64,000 nucleotides of DNA, taken from Notospermus geniculatus (taxonomy: Eukaryota; Nemertea; Pilidiophora; Heteronemertea; Lineidae). The stretch spans positions 29,818-93,817 of the forward strand of contig NMRB01000237.1 of assembly GCA_002633025.1 (NCBI GenBank), in the 5' to 3' direction. Under the pieces are notes generated by a model. It saw nothing but the letters and a program-made list of their open reading frames with translations, did no database searches and was not told the DNA's origin. The translations under genes were made by a program, and so were the position numbers. The number at the start of each line of letters is the position of its first letter. Within the stretch, counting starts at the first letter, position 1. Of the stretch, positions 23,510 to 35,098 are shown piece after piece.

Positions 23510-25285
23510 CTTTAGCTAATGCTACATCAAGAGCACTCTGTTATTTTGAGAGATATTGAAAAAAACAGGAAAACTATGTGAAGCAGATGATGTCAGGTCT
23601 GCATTTACAAGCTGTTCATGTGGCGGTGTAGGCCGTCGCTAACTTCATGTAGCACACCATGAAAATGAAATGCTAACTCGAATACTGTGAAGCTCATCGC
23701 AAACACTTAGCCGCTAGCTATGTCAACATAGACGAGAATGAACGAACCTTGGTCGTGATGTGATGGGACAGGAACGGGAAATGGGAAATGAGATTTCACC
23801 GTCATTGAGGTAATTACTTGCTTCGTTTCTTGGGCAAATATGCCATAAAAAATTCCAGCAGGCCGTGCCGTATTAAAGGTGAAACTTTAGTGTAATCTGA
23901 AAGACACGCTGCCTGTATTATAATGACAATGAGGAAGCAAGTGTGGTCATAATCTATTGACCATTATACAAGGGATGTGGAGTAATGAGATTATTCAAAG
24001 ATAATGGTCAATTAAAAGGACATTAATTGTCGTTATTCATGTTGTGGTGTTGGTCTTGGATAAAGGGAGGTGTAGCCATTGGTTGTATGGTCAGCTTAAT
24101 TGACAAGTGATGGGTCCATCACTAAGATAGTTTAACCCTTGGATGATCAAGGTCAGTGTATGTGGAAAATGTAGGTCAAGGCGAAGGTCGAATATCAAGG
24201 TCAACTTGGTGGTTCTGCTGGAATACGTAAATGTATTCAGTGATTATCTTTCTAAATATTGCTGATGATGCATCATTTGCAGCTTTTAGTAGGAGATGGC
24301 AAATGAAAAAAATATTGATGAGTTTGCTTCTAACAAGAGCCAAAACAGTCTAGCAGGTTGTAAATTTCATTTCTTGCCCACATGATGATGTGATCGAATC
24401 CTCAATTTCGCGAGGCTGCCGTCAAAATCCAGTGGCTCCACTTAATCTACAGTTGGATGAACATTGCAATCTTTCCGATACATTCAACATGATCTATGTG
24501 TTGCCTATTTGAGTCATCCTCAATGTACGTTTACGGTCTACTGGATATGGCCACCTGGCAGATTGCTTAGAAGTTTCGTTAATTGCATCTTGTAATAGAA
24601 GTCGGCAACTTGCTGTCAATGTCCGTGGATGAGGCTTTACAGGACTCCTTTCTGTGAGTGGGCGCTAAATCAAATTCTCTGGCTCTGCAACAGCCCTGCT
24701 GGCTGAAGCTATACAGTATGTCAGAAATGCTAACACTCGCAGCCTAACCATGAGTGAAGTACACGTGCACCATGCCAAGGCAAGTACTTGCTCAACATAA
24801 ACAAAGTCTGGTGTATCGGGAATGGCGGCCAGGCTCGGCGATCTGCCGTAGCTGGGGAGAGGATGAGATCATTAAAACCAGTCTGAGCTGTGGGATTAAG
24901 TAAACTGATCAATGCCTTTGGGGAGTCCAGGGTTATATTTCATACGAGCTCACGTTAACTAACTAAATCCAGAGTTAATGTATTGCGTGAAGCTTGGTTC
25001 AGAGCTAAAGTATTTGATGTGCCAAGGTAGGCTTAGACTTGGCTGTTTGAAACGGTTTGCTTCTCAGTAATATCAGACTTCAGAAAGTTTGAAATGAAAT
25101 TTTGAAACGAAACAAAAAAGTTACTGTCCTCAACCTCGGTGGGGCAGTGTCGTCAGGTCAGAGAGGTGCCCTCGGTAGACATGCCTGCATAGAGAGACTC
25201 CACTGATCGAGGTGTCCTAGCACGGAGATGGTTCCAGGAGATATTCTGGCCGAGGAATCTAGTCTGAGGAGTTGGGGTCATAAAC
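23510..25285. other. no gene recognised
   Basis: AT-leaning sequence with scattered AAGGTCA words around 24150-24205 but no array or frame worth calling. Confidence 0.4.
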
Positions 25286-25292
25286 GATTGGG

Positions 25293-25415
25293 CATCCTCC
25301 AACAGCAGGGTTTTGGTCTCGCTCCTCTTCATACACTAACACATGAAGTTCATGTGAGTGGATGAAGAGGAGCAAGGTACAAACAAATCCTGATAACATC
25401 AGAGGTTCTTGACCC
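25293..25415. mobile_element. CATCCTCCC palindromic MITE, copy 2 (diverged)
   Basis: The left arm CATCCTCCAACAGCAGGG is clear; the right arm is recognisable (GGATGAAGAGGAGCAAGG) but its end is decayed. The centre is a separate small palindrome, CACATGAAGTTCATGTG. Confidence 0.7.
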
Positions 25416-25468
25416 TCACTTCCTTCAGCACCTCCATGCACAGTGACGTAGGAACGAGTGGTAAGAAG

Positions 25469-25643
25469 TACAGTGTTCCCTCGCTGTTACGAACTCTTCA
25501 GGGTCCAAGGGTTAAGTTCGTACTAACAAGGAGTTCGTAATAGCGAGGATTCGTCCGTGGGGGCAGGAATTTTGCCAAGCGTTGGGTTCGTAATATCCGG
25601 GAGTTCGTAAAATTGAGGTTCGTAAGAGCGAGGGAGCAGTGTA
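25469..25643. mobile_element. Tigger/pogo-like MITE, TA target duplication
   Basis: The left terminus CAGTGTTCCCTCGCTGTTAC (from 25471) mirrors the right terminus GTAAGAGCGAGGGAGCAGTG (to 25641). TA flanks both ends (25469-25470, 25642-25643). Termini beginning CAGT followed by CCCTCG and a TA duplication resemble Tigger/pogo members of the Tc1/mariner superfamily. The 171-bp interior repeats the phrase GTTCGTAA several times in both orientations. Confidence 0.75.
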
Positions 25644-25649
25644 CTGATT

Positions 25650-27210
25650 TCCTCAGGGTGTACTGATACCTGCTGTCGGAGGAGGTGGTTTGGGTATCAA
25701 CCGTCAGATCGTCTTCGCCTGTTCGTCTCAGCTCTTCACACCTCCCCATCCATCGAAGGGGAAAAGCCAGCACATGCGATGCCTGGAACATACATTGATG
25801 AACCATGCCTCGTATGAATAGCATACATCCCTCCCCGCTGCGAGATTGATTCACTCGTGACGAACAGACACGAGGACGCCAATCACACTACCTGTATCTC
25901 GCTCGCTACGTTAGCATGGCCATGGCTGCCATTCACGCGATTCTCTACTAGCATTGATGTCGGTAGTGTTAGCAGTGAATAGCGTACAATTTGTCCAGCA
26001 CCACTGGTAATGGAGAATTTATGGATTTTTGCACGATAATATGAAGACTTACTTAATGGAAAGGCAGCCATGTTATCAACTCTCACGATTCAATGGCGGC
26101 GCCGGATTCACAAGTCGTTGACGATGGTTAAAATTTGATGCAGTAATGTCATTGCCTCACATAGATGAAAGGTTGTGAACATAACTAGTTTCTATATATT
26201 ACTTCCTGGAGAGGACTGACATGCTTGTTTATGTTTGCTATGTCTGATAAAAGGATGTGGGTCCAGCCAGCATCATCAGCAACATCCTGGCAGATTTCCA
26301 CCAAAGCTTGAATCGTGCTCTTCAAAAGTGGATTTTGCTCGCTTGCGATCAGATCACTTGTGATATCGCAAGCGATCTACATGCCACTGCTCGCCAGCCA
26401 TGGCAGACTAGGAGATATTGGCTTGGTACTGTGGGTGAACACCGCTTGGCGAGAGGATTCCACGCATCGCTGTCCAGTGCACACTTGGCGTCAACAGTTG
26501 ATTTGGCTCGCTTGCGATATATGGCCTAGTGTGCTGCAGGCATTCTCATTTTCTGATTCAATTCATAATCTGACATGTATCCCTCTGTCAGTTTAGGACC
26601 AGTCCTCCGTTTTGATTTCCTTCAGACAGAAATTTGAATCCTATTTGTTTGCATGTGAGCACTTCAGTTTGAACTTGAACAAAGACTGCAATACACTTAG
26701 TGCATCACCAACACATAGATCTCTGTCTGCTTAAGGTGGTAGCTGCATCAGGATCATGAAAGTTGTATGTCATTTGATCGTTGTGCTAATTGCGTCCCCT
26801 CGGGCGCCTAAGGAGTCACAGTGACTCAGATGACTCTCCTCAATGGGGAGGCAACGTAATACAATCCACGAGCGCTGCATTTATCTGCACGATTTGCGAT
26901 TCAAGTTGAACTTTTTGACAACTCATCAGAGGTCAGTATAATATTTGTAAAGTCCCAGTGACTCATTGGTAGGATTTGTGGGGGACGATTATACGGTTGA
27001 ATTCAGCAGTCGTGATGATTTTACACGTGTTTTGAAATTTGACAGGCACATCATATCCTTGGATTTCATCTGAAGGAAGTCCTCTTTATGATGAGGCGTT
27101 GAAAACCTCGCACTCTCGACGTGGACGCTTTCTCTGAAAGCTGAGACATCTCCATATTGTCATCAATGACACAGCATCCCTCCAGAGGTGAAAAGCAGCA
27201 TCTCCGTGTG
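25650..27210. other. no gene; one strong hairpin at 26339-26375
   Basis: The only structure I see is TCGCTTGCGAT (26339) paired with ATCGCAAGCGA (26365-26375) around an inner GATCAC-TT-GTGAT stem. A further TCGCTTGCGATAT lies at about 26509. A natural-looking role is not evident. Confidence 0.5.
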
Positions 27211-27214
27211 TGAC

Positions 27215-27316
27215 CAGTGGGGGTATGTTTGGTGGCAGTAACAGCCATATTGTACATGACAGTGTACTTGGTAGTACATGATACGGCTGTTATAACAATC
27301 AACCACACCCCCACTG
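27215..27316. mobile_element. small palindromic MITE
   Basis: CAGTGGGGGTATGTTTGGT at the left pairs with ACCACACCCCCACTG at the right. Inner blocks TAACAGCCATATTGTACATG and CATGATACGGCTGTTA also pair. 102 bp. No clean target duplication. Confidence 0.75.
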
Positions 27317-27847
27317 ATCAAGTGAAGCTACTCCCTTTTAAGCTTGGAATGCAGATTTAGACTGGTTTTCACCTGAGCAGAATGATCCAACTGGTTCTTT
27401 GGCGTAAGAGCAATATTCCCTGACATCCACTCTGGGTAACTTCCAGGTTTATGATGATCGACTCACTCCAAGTGCCTCAGGAACAAAATGATTCGTACCC
27501 ACTCATCGTTTGTTATGGTTGCCATCCAGAGTTGTAGAGATGGATCCTCTGTGAAGAAAGATAAATATTATGCCTGTAATAAAGTCAGCTGCTCTGTCGT
27601 CACAGATTCCTCACAATCCTTCCTCGAGTAGAATCTGTGCCTCGTTCACTTTTTGTGCCACATTCATTGGATAAAAATCTTCTGTACGCTATCCAGCATG
27701 CCTATAGCTAGGCGTAGCTTAGTAACATTCTTATTTCGTGACATCATCGCTTGCTCTCTTATGAAACCATAATTAAACTGAAAAGGAGGCCTTCTCATGG
27801 TGCAAGTAGCCAGCGAGCTTCAAGGATACAGATTTCAGAAAGCAAAA

Positions 27848-28050
27848 TGAACCCTTAGAGCGCCGTTACCGAGTATACTCAGTGCAACCATTCTCTTTTT
27901 TAGGACCATAATAGGTCATAAAATTCAAATTTCAAAACACATGCAATTTTTGGCAATTTTTTTCTTTTTTTCAAACATTTGTTTATTTCGAAAAAAATCC
28001 CAGTCACAGGGGAAGGAAAAGTTGAAAAAACCCGGCGCTCTAAGGGTTAA
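27848..28050. mobile_element. piggyBac-like MITE
   Basis: CCCTTAGAGCGCCG at the left is exactly mirrored by CGGCGCTCTAAGGG at the right. Outside the right end is TTAA (28047-28050); outside the left end is TGAA (27848-27851), one change from TTAA. CCC...GGG ends inside a TTAA duplication are the piggyBac signature. The interior is T-rich and non-coding. Confidence 0.8.
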
Positions 28051-28540
28051 TGTTGAGTTGCGTTCCCGGCGATTCTTTCCTCAGTAATATAAAACTGCTG
28101 ATCTGGCAGCATTCAGATCAGCCACACACATTTCAATAGATTTCCTGTCGGTGAAGGAACTCTCCAGCACCAAGGTTTGTCATTCTAACTCAAAGTCCAC
28201 ATTGAAATAGCACTCCGTTGTTGGAGAATCATGGAAGGAAATTGCATAGCTTGACACTTCTTTCCTAACTCACCAATCTAAATGAACTTGTCTGACAAAC
28301 AAAGGCTGGGGAGATGAATGTCGTCCCCCACGCCTCGCCTTCGTCAGGCCACCAGTGATTTGATAGATGACTTCACACGATAAACAAGCATCCGTCGGCA
28401 TGAAGGCGGCGGGTCAGGGATGTTATTGTGGTGGAACTCGGGCAGTTTTGCTGGGAAGCCTCTTTGCAATGAAGTAGTTAACACTGCATGGCTGTCTAGT
28501 AGGATTGTCCTGATTTGTATTTGTTGACTGGGTCATTCAA
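28051..28540. other. no gene recognised
   Basis: Nothing beyond ordinary non-coding sequence. Confidence 0.4.
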
Positions 28541-28543
28541 TCC

Positions 28544-28725
28544 AAAGGTCGTTCAGTATGAAGGTCATTCAGTATGAAGGTCATTCAGAATGAAGGTCAT
28601 TCAGTATGGAGGTCATTCACAATGAAGGTCATTCAGCATGGAGCTCATTCAGAAGGTCATTCAGCATGAAGGTCATTCATATGAAGGTCAATCAGAAAGA
28701 AGGTCATTCCATGTCAAGGCCATTC
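28544..28725. repeat. 16-bp array AAGGTCATTCAGTATG
   Basis: About eleven imperfect repeats, most carrying AAGGTCATTCA with a varying tail. AGGTCA is the nuclear-receptor half-site core, so the array would present many half sites at about 16-bp spacing; that function is only inferred from the word. Confidence 0.9.
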
Positions 28726-31070
28726 ATTACAAGTACAGCAGCAATCTTCCATATCGTTCTATCTGTGGAGTACCGTAATGCATGATGGACCCCAACAATG
28801 ACCGACCAAGTAGGCCTGTCTACACTCCCTTTCTCAACTGACCTGATACACCGACATGGACTGATGTAAACAAGCTAAATTTGATTGGTGTGGAAGTTCA
28901 TTATGGGGTCAATAGAAACTCAACCGATCCTCATGGACCTGAAACCCATCATTTTGTGAACTACGTACTTGATGTACTTGATGACCGATGTGTGGTCATT
29001 TGATGACTACAAATTTATTCCAAATTGATTCAATTACCATTTTGATTATGTTATCATCATTTGGTGAGGTATCCCTCCTCGATGACCCATATCATCAAAG
29101 CTATTGGCAAAGTGTTGGACATTTTCACAATTTGAATGTAAGCAATGAACTTGAATGAACTTAGGCTGTCGGAACAGCATAGTGTAAACACTGGCACCAT
29201 TCCCCTCCTGAGGTTGTGGGTTCAGTTCCTTGTCTGACCCATTCGTCATGTGATGGAATGGACAACTCTCCTCCACTACACAGTTCTGCAGGACTCTGAC
29301 TTCTTCCTACATCACCCATTTGTTTATTGACAAAAATGCCATTGGTACATACTTCTCAGTTCAATTCTTACGAAGAATTTCAGATACAAATTGTCCCCTT
29401 ATCACTTCTGTATCCACCCCCAAACTCCTTCTCCAAGATTGTATCTTGATTCAAGCTGACACACCAAGAGTCAAACCTGAAGAAACTCGTGATCCGCTTA
29501 CTGCCCTGAGCCATGTCCAAATATGATTATCAATCTGATGTGCTTTATGGACTTCTTGGAAGGACATTAGGCGACGATAAGGGATGGAATTTCTTGGGTT
29601 TTTGCTGTGGAACGTGCAGTGGACATAACAGACAGACTTTCTTCATACACCCTTCATATAATGTGGCGCTGGGTGTGCAAAGCTGATGTAGAAGGAGGAA
29701 ATTCTAAGTGTTCAAATGGCCATACAAAGAATACATCACAGTTGACTGCAGGCCTTTGATGATGTCAAAAAGGGAAATTTTAGTTCCAACATGAGCCACT
29801 GGTTTATGGGAAGGATCTGTTGCAGGACTGGATGATTGACTGAAAATGCATTTTCAAATCAACTGCTATATGAAGAATAAATTGATATGCAGCAGATGTG
29901 GAATAAATCATTAATATATAATATATGACACACAACAGGCCATAAAATCCAAATACTACCATTAAACCAAAGAAATATGAACCTGAACCTGCACACTTAA
30001 TCGCCTTACATAAATCAAAGGCAAAATGAGTGGAAATTTATTCACTATGTTCTTTTGTTTGATGTTGCTATGTATTAATGACATACTAGTAGAAAATGGA
30101 GCTCATCCTCTATGCGGCTGTTATTGACAGGTGAAGCATCGTAGTGATGTACTGATGCCGTGTAGTTCAGCGCAGGCAGATGTCTTATGGGGAAATGAAC
30201 GATGCTTTGGTGCTTCAAGACTTGACTTGCTACAGACAGTTACGCAGAACTCAAATTGCTCTGGTCAGAGACAGCCTGTCGGTTGTAATGAGAAGTGCTT
30301 CAGCTATGTCCACTATGTACCCATTCGGAGTCAAGTTAGGATGAAACAGAGGACCAGTTTAAATTGAGCAGACAGGTTTTAATGCAACATCCCCATCAGT
30401 TCCTATCTTACAGTTATCATAAACTTTTTCCTGATATTAATGACGACGGAGTGCAGTCATTTTTCACACTTTTATCCGTTCTGACGAGAACCATACGTGA
30501 TAAGAAACAATCCTGGCGACCAGCATCGCGGAAAAGTCGCCCAACGGCCGAGGCACGGATGCAGTTTCCTGGTTTCTTTGGAACAGCACTTTCTCCAATG
30601 ATTCAGCATACTGTCATCGTTAGCATTTTTTGCTGCTGCTGCTGCTGCTGTGGGCCAAGACCTGTCAACATTAGAAAAATATTTGAATGAATGTTCCTTA
30701 GGTGGCTAAAACAAACAATATTTCTTCAAATTATTTCCATAAATCTCGCACAAAATTAGAGAAATATTCCGTACAAGATGTCGTCTGCTTATGGAAAATG
30801 TTGTCTGCTAAGGCTGAATAGAAGAACAGTGTGCTCTTGTGTTGTCGATTACAGCTGTCTCGGCCATTGTTTGTTTATTTCACAGGCTGTTGCTATCGGC
30901 ATGGAGCCTAAGTATTTGTTTCATGTTCAGAGGACTTAATTGGGGAAAAAGTCCGATATTTACGTAAGCTTTTGATAGGAGAGCATGTACCGATAGCACA
31001 AATAAATAGGACTTGAATTTCATCACACTCACAAAATAGCGCTGATGAGTACTTCATTTCCGGTCATTGT
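28726..31070. other. no gene; short CTG run and one SINE-like head
   Basis: Contains a (CTG)6-like run near 30631-30650. The frame at 30364-30690 that passes through it is not recognisable. Confidence 0.4.
29160..29260 (+). repeat. possible tRNA-derived SINE head
   Basis: AGCATAGTGTAAACACTGG resembles an A-box region and GAGGTTGTGGGTTCAGTTCC a B-box region about 30 nt later, in the right order and spacing for a degenerate tRNA head. Confidence 0.4.
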
Positions 31071-31077
31071 TTAATAA

Positions 31078-31177
31078 TTTCAAATGTTTTTTTGTGCAAT
31101 AATTACATCAAAAATGATAAACACATTATTTCAAATGTTGTTTTTCCTGCAGTTATTACATCAAAAATGATAAACAC
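31078..31177. repeat. about 50-bp tandem duplication
   Basis: Two consecutive copies of a unit containing TTTCAAATGTT and ATTACATCAAAAATGATAAACAC. Confidence 0.85.
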
Positions 31178-31179
31178 TT

Positions 31180-32975
31180 GTTTGTTTGGGATGGGACTTA
31201 ATTGTATTCCATCAAAATTTTAAATACTGTAATTTTAGTGGCCTACATCTATACTTCAATAGGAGTGTATGGGAAGGATGAGCCAATACAAACCTCGTTC
31301 GCAGGGGTTCATCGTTCCTCATGCTTTATCTTGCAGCTTGAGTGGACAATCCTGGGACGTGGTTGGCACTACCTTTCAAATATGTCCTCTCAACATTGTG
31401 ATGGTGTCAGATTTCAATGCTTAGAATTTGAAGTGAATTTAATATGTCTGACAGGCTCTCGAGTTATGATTTAGAAGCTTTTGAAAACACTTTGACCACT
31501 TGTGTATACTTTTGGTACTTTTAGTGGTGAAACAGCAACTCCGAACACGCATACTTTCATTGCTTTTGAGCAAGCATCGCGTGATTTTACGACATAAATG
31601 TTCGCTGATTGTAATTATCAAGTAATAATTCACGAAAATCACCAACTCAACCTATTTCACTGCGACTGCATTTAAAACCACAACTTCGTCATTTTGTATA
31701 ATAAGCTGCGATGCACTTAATTCTCATTGGTTGGCCTAATTTCAAATAATAATCTATGTAATTTGCTTTCGAAAACATTTTATGAAAATCGTGCTGCGCT
31801 TGACAATAGAAATGAATCAGAGCCCGCCATCGTTGGTAATTAAATTCCGAAATCTCCGTGTGTCAATTAAGCCGAGACTTATTACTGATCATTTGGATTT
31901 CCTGGTCTCTGTTCCATCCTAATATCACCGTACATGCGTGTACATTCATGTACAGTAACCTTGTGTAATGCACAGACAACAATTGTCAATCTTGACTGGT
32001 CTTTTACGGCTTGACGTGTATTGGCATCTTTGTCAAAAATTAAAACGGAAATTCGGTAGTATTGTATCGTAATTACTGAAAAAATTGCGATGGTGCGCAA
32101 TTTCTTGCAAGACAATTCTTGAATTTGGCCGCATTGTGTCGACGCATGTCGGGAAACGTTCTATTTGGCAGACAAATTGTGTTTTAATACATGACTCATG
32201 TTACATCTTGGGAGAGAAAAATTCGTCATGACGCCTCAATGGCGGAAAGAAGACGGGATCCATTAGTTCCAGTGACCCAATCACGGTGCGAGTCACTTCC
32301 GTTTCTGGTTCTTCTTCCTCACTTCAACCGGTGCCTTGTCCGGTTCTAGCGAGGTCGGACACTTGTGAAGTAATATTACGTACGCAAACTTTGTACTTTT
32401 ATGCGGCGGTGAGGTGCGGTATTCTACTTGATTTAGCACCATTACAATCAGCACCCGGCGATCTCCGATGTATAGCAGTGATTATAACGTCTACTCATAA
32501 CGCTGCCACACTTTTTTGTCCCGCATACGCCGCATAATTATCCCGTCATACTTTCCTTTTGCATGTTCACGAGATTGTTTCCTGGTGTCTAAACACTCTG
32601 CAATTATCATGAGAGTTCTTATGAAAAATCGATTCGTGACACGAGACTCATTGTCGCGAAAGATCAAGTAAAAAACGAGGTGAGATTGAATCGGTAATTT
32701 GCTTGAAAAAGCCGTGCTCTATCGTTGTGGTTGGTGTTTGGTAATTGGCCGTCTTTATTGGGAGTCGATTTTGTGAAATAGCGGGGGATGGCTGACCACA
32801 CTGTAGCCGGGTTCTCTTTGTAGTTTAGCTGAATACGAGGCTAGATGTTGTCAGGTTGATTTCTAAGAAGCCAGTCGTGTTCAAGTGAAGTTATTCTACC
32901 TAGTCATAATGTCAGTCATGTAGGAATGCAATAGGACAGCTGTCGCTGGAAGAAAACTTGCTGTGGAAAGACAGT
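31180..32975. other. no gene recognised
   Basis: Short frames only. A segment CTTGCTGTGGAAAGACAG at 32957-32974 recurs at about 35620, see the repeat beginning at 32980. Confidence 0.4.
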
Positions 32976-32979
32976 TTTT

Positions 32980-33063
32980 AACCAGGTTTTCGAAGAAAGT
33001 CCTGGTTATTAAATTACCGAAAGTGGCGGGCGGTCGGGCGTTTGGGCGTTCGGGCGGTCGGGC
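32980..33063 (+). mobile_element. truncated copy of the 33921-34976 composite element
   Basis: Begins AACCAGGTTTTCGAAG and follows 33921 onward almost base for base (hairpin, then GGGCGGTCGGGCG repeats) until the single N at 33064. Everything downstream of the N is unrelated to the element, so this copy is either truncated or collapsed in assembly. Confidence 0.85.
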
Positions 33064-33064
33064 N
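33064..33064. other. single ambiguous base after a G-rich run
   Basis: An N marks the abrupt end of the G-rich repeat copy. G-quadruplex-prone DNA is a plausible cause of the sequencing break. Confidence 0.8.
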
Positions 33065-33109
33065 TAACATGAGACAGAACCTGCATGGTGATGGTGGAAG
33101 CCTAAAAAC

Positions 33110-33380
33110 TTCATCTACACCTAGGTTATCAAGGATGAGCTTTCAGATTACGCAATTACCTTGAAGGTTAGAGGTCAAGGTCAATGTTAAACAGTTCTAC
33201 AGCGCAAATCTCCTTGGGATTTCAGGAGAAAACGAATTAGAAGCCTGAATTAACCATCTCCTATAAGTTTCATCAAGTATGCCTGTTCCAGTTACGCAAT
33301 ACTTCCCAAGGTCAGAGGTCACAGTTAATTAGCTCTAGAGCAGTAAACTTCTCATCGGAAACCATTGACATCGCTCCGAT
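33110..33380. repeat. two diverged repeats of about 135 bp
   Basis: Blocks around 33150-33225 and 33285-33365 share TTACGCAAT, an AGAGGTCA segment, an AGTTCTA/AGCTCTA-like word and a closing AATCTCCTTGG/AACTTCTCATCGG region. Strongly diverged. Confidence 0.5.
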
Positions 33381-33639
33381 GTCCTTTTCTTGTTTTCTTA
33401 TGCATTTGTTTTCACAAAAGCTGGCGTTTTTTATTAAATATTTGCAAATTATAACATAATTGCCCTCTCCCCAGCCATCCGCCGGTAAAAACTTCATGTT
33501 TGACCTTGTAAATAAAACAAACTCGTCTACCTGCTTACCTGTCTGTCTGTAGGTTAACCACTACACTTATAAGGACAGTTTGTCATATATTGCTTGTTAT
33601 TTTCATTTTCAAAAGTCACTCCATTCTTAATGATTCATC

Positions 33640-33915
33640 TCACTTAAATACCATGTGTGAAGAAAATCACAGAAGTACTATATGTGAAAAAAATCACACA
33701 TGGTAATTTTAAAATTCCCATATGTGAAAATAAAAATAACACATGTAGAAAAATCACATGTGGTAATTTCGTAAGTAAAAAGAAATTCCCACATGTGAAA
33801 AAAAATTCCCACGTGTGAAATAATCCCATGTAAATTTTACATGTGGTAAATGAAAATTAACGTATGGGATTCTGAAAATCACATGTGGGAAAATAAAATT
33901 CACATAATGCAAAGG
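33640..33915. repeat. inverted-unit array of CACATGTG / TATGTGAA words
   Basis: Phrases such as ATCACACATGGTAATTT and CCCATATGTGAAAATAA alternate in both orientations over about 270 bases. Similar words (CATATGTGAA at 35006 and TTCACATATG at 35022) reappear right after the 33921-34976 element, suggesting that element inserted into the array. The core CACATGTG is an E-box-type palindrome. Confidence 0.75.
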
Positions 33916-33920
33916 TTTTT

Positions 33921-34976
33921 AACCAGGTTTTCGAAGAAAGTCCTGGTTATTAAATTACCGAAAGTGGCGGGCGGTCGGGCGTTTGGGCGGTCGGGCGGTC
34001 GGGCGTCCGGGCGGTCGTTTTCTCTTGTCCGCCTGATAACTTAAAAACGACTTGAGATTTTCTTTTGAAATTTTTGGGAGATGTTGCTTGTAAGTAGACG
34101 TCGTTTCCTTTCGATATTCAGCGTCATTCGATTCAAGGTTTGGCCAATAGGGGGCTAAATGCGAAAACAGAAAAAGTGCTATTTCTCCTGAACAAATTGA
34201 CGGATCGTCACCAAATTTTTATCATAGGTATATCTAATGACAATACATAACATAATACCCGGGTTTTGGATTTGACCTAATTTTCAAGGTCACAGAGGTC
34301 AAAGTTCGGCAAAACTTACGAACTTCGTTTCCGACTGATAACTTAACAACGACTTGAGTTTTTCTTTTGAAATTTTTGGGACATGTTGCTTGTAAGTAGA
34401 CGTCGTTTCCTTTCGATATTCAGCGTCATTCGATTCAAGATTTGGCCAATAGGGGGCTAAATGTGAAAACAGAAAAAGTGCTATTTCTCCTGAACAAATT
34501 GACGGATCGTCACCAAATTTTCATCATAGGTATATCTAATGACAATACATAACATAATACCCGGGTTTTGGATTTGACCTACTTTTCAAGGTCACAGAGG
34601 TTCAAGTTCGGCAAAACTTACGAACTTCGTTTCCGACTGATAAATTAACAACGACTTGAGATTTTCTTTTGAAATTTTTGGGAGTTGCTGCTTGTAAGTA
34701 GACGTTGTTTCCTCTCGATATTCAGCGTCATTCGATTCAAGGTTTGGCCAATAGGGGGCTAAATGTGACAACAGAAAAAGTGCTATTTCTCCTGAACAAA
34801 TTGACGGATCGTCACCAAATTTTTATCATCGGTATATCTAATGACAATACATAACATAATACCCGGGTTTCGGATTTGACCTACTTTTCAAGGTCACAAC
34901 CACAGACACCTAACAATGCCTCGTCATTTCAGCCTCTACCTCATTTTGTTCACGACGCAACTTCGAAAACCTGGTT
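33921..34976 (+). mobile_element. composite TIR element with G-rich head and 302-bp tandem core
   Basis: Bounded by perfect 16-bp inverted repeats AACCAGGTTTTCGAAG (33921-33936) and CTTCGAAAACCTGGTT (34961-34976). In order: a terminal hairpin (AACCAGG pairing with CCTGGTT at 33942-33948); a G-rich stretch of repeated GGGCGGTCGGGCG (33968-34015) able to form a G-quadruplex; then three 302-bp tandem units. It has no protein-coding frame. The architecture (inverted ends, hairpin, tandem-repeat core) resembles non-autonomous Helentron/'pearl'-type elements described in bivalves and other invertebrates, but the classification is inference. No clear target duplication is seen. A truncated copy is at 32980. 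Confidence 0.75.
34033..34898 (+). repeat. 302-bp tandem repeat, about 2.9 copies
   Basis: Units start CTGATAACTTAAAAACGACT-like at 34033, 34335 and 34637. Shared landmarks are GCCAATAGGGGGCTAAATG, TTTCTCCTGAACAAATTGAC, AATACCCGGGTTT and TTCAAGGTCACAGAGG. Units differ by a few percent. They form the core of the TIR-bounded element. Confidence 0.95.
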
Positions 34977-35098
34977 ATTCGCCACGCCCAGCGTGCGCCT
35001 TGTTACATATGTGAAGAGCCGTTTCACATATGGGAATAGTCATTTCACATACTGTATTCTCGTGCCATTAGCGACCAGTATGCGCCATTTTCTGGTTG

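Noticed and set aside
30631-30650. Expandable CTG repeat
   Set aside because: Only about six units, within normal microsatellite background.
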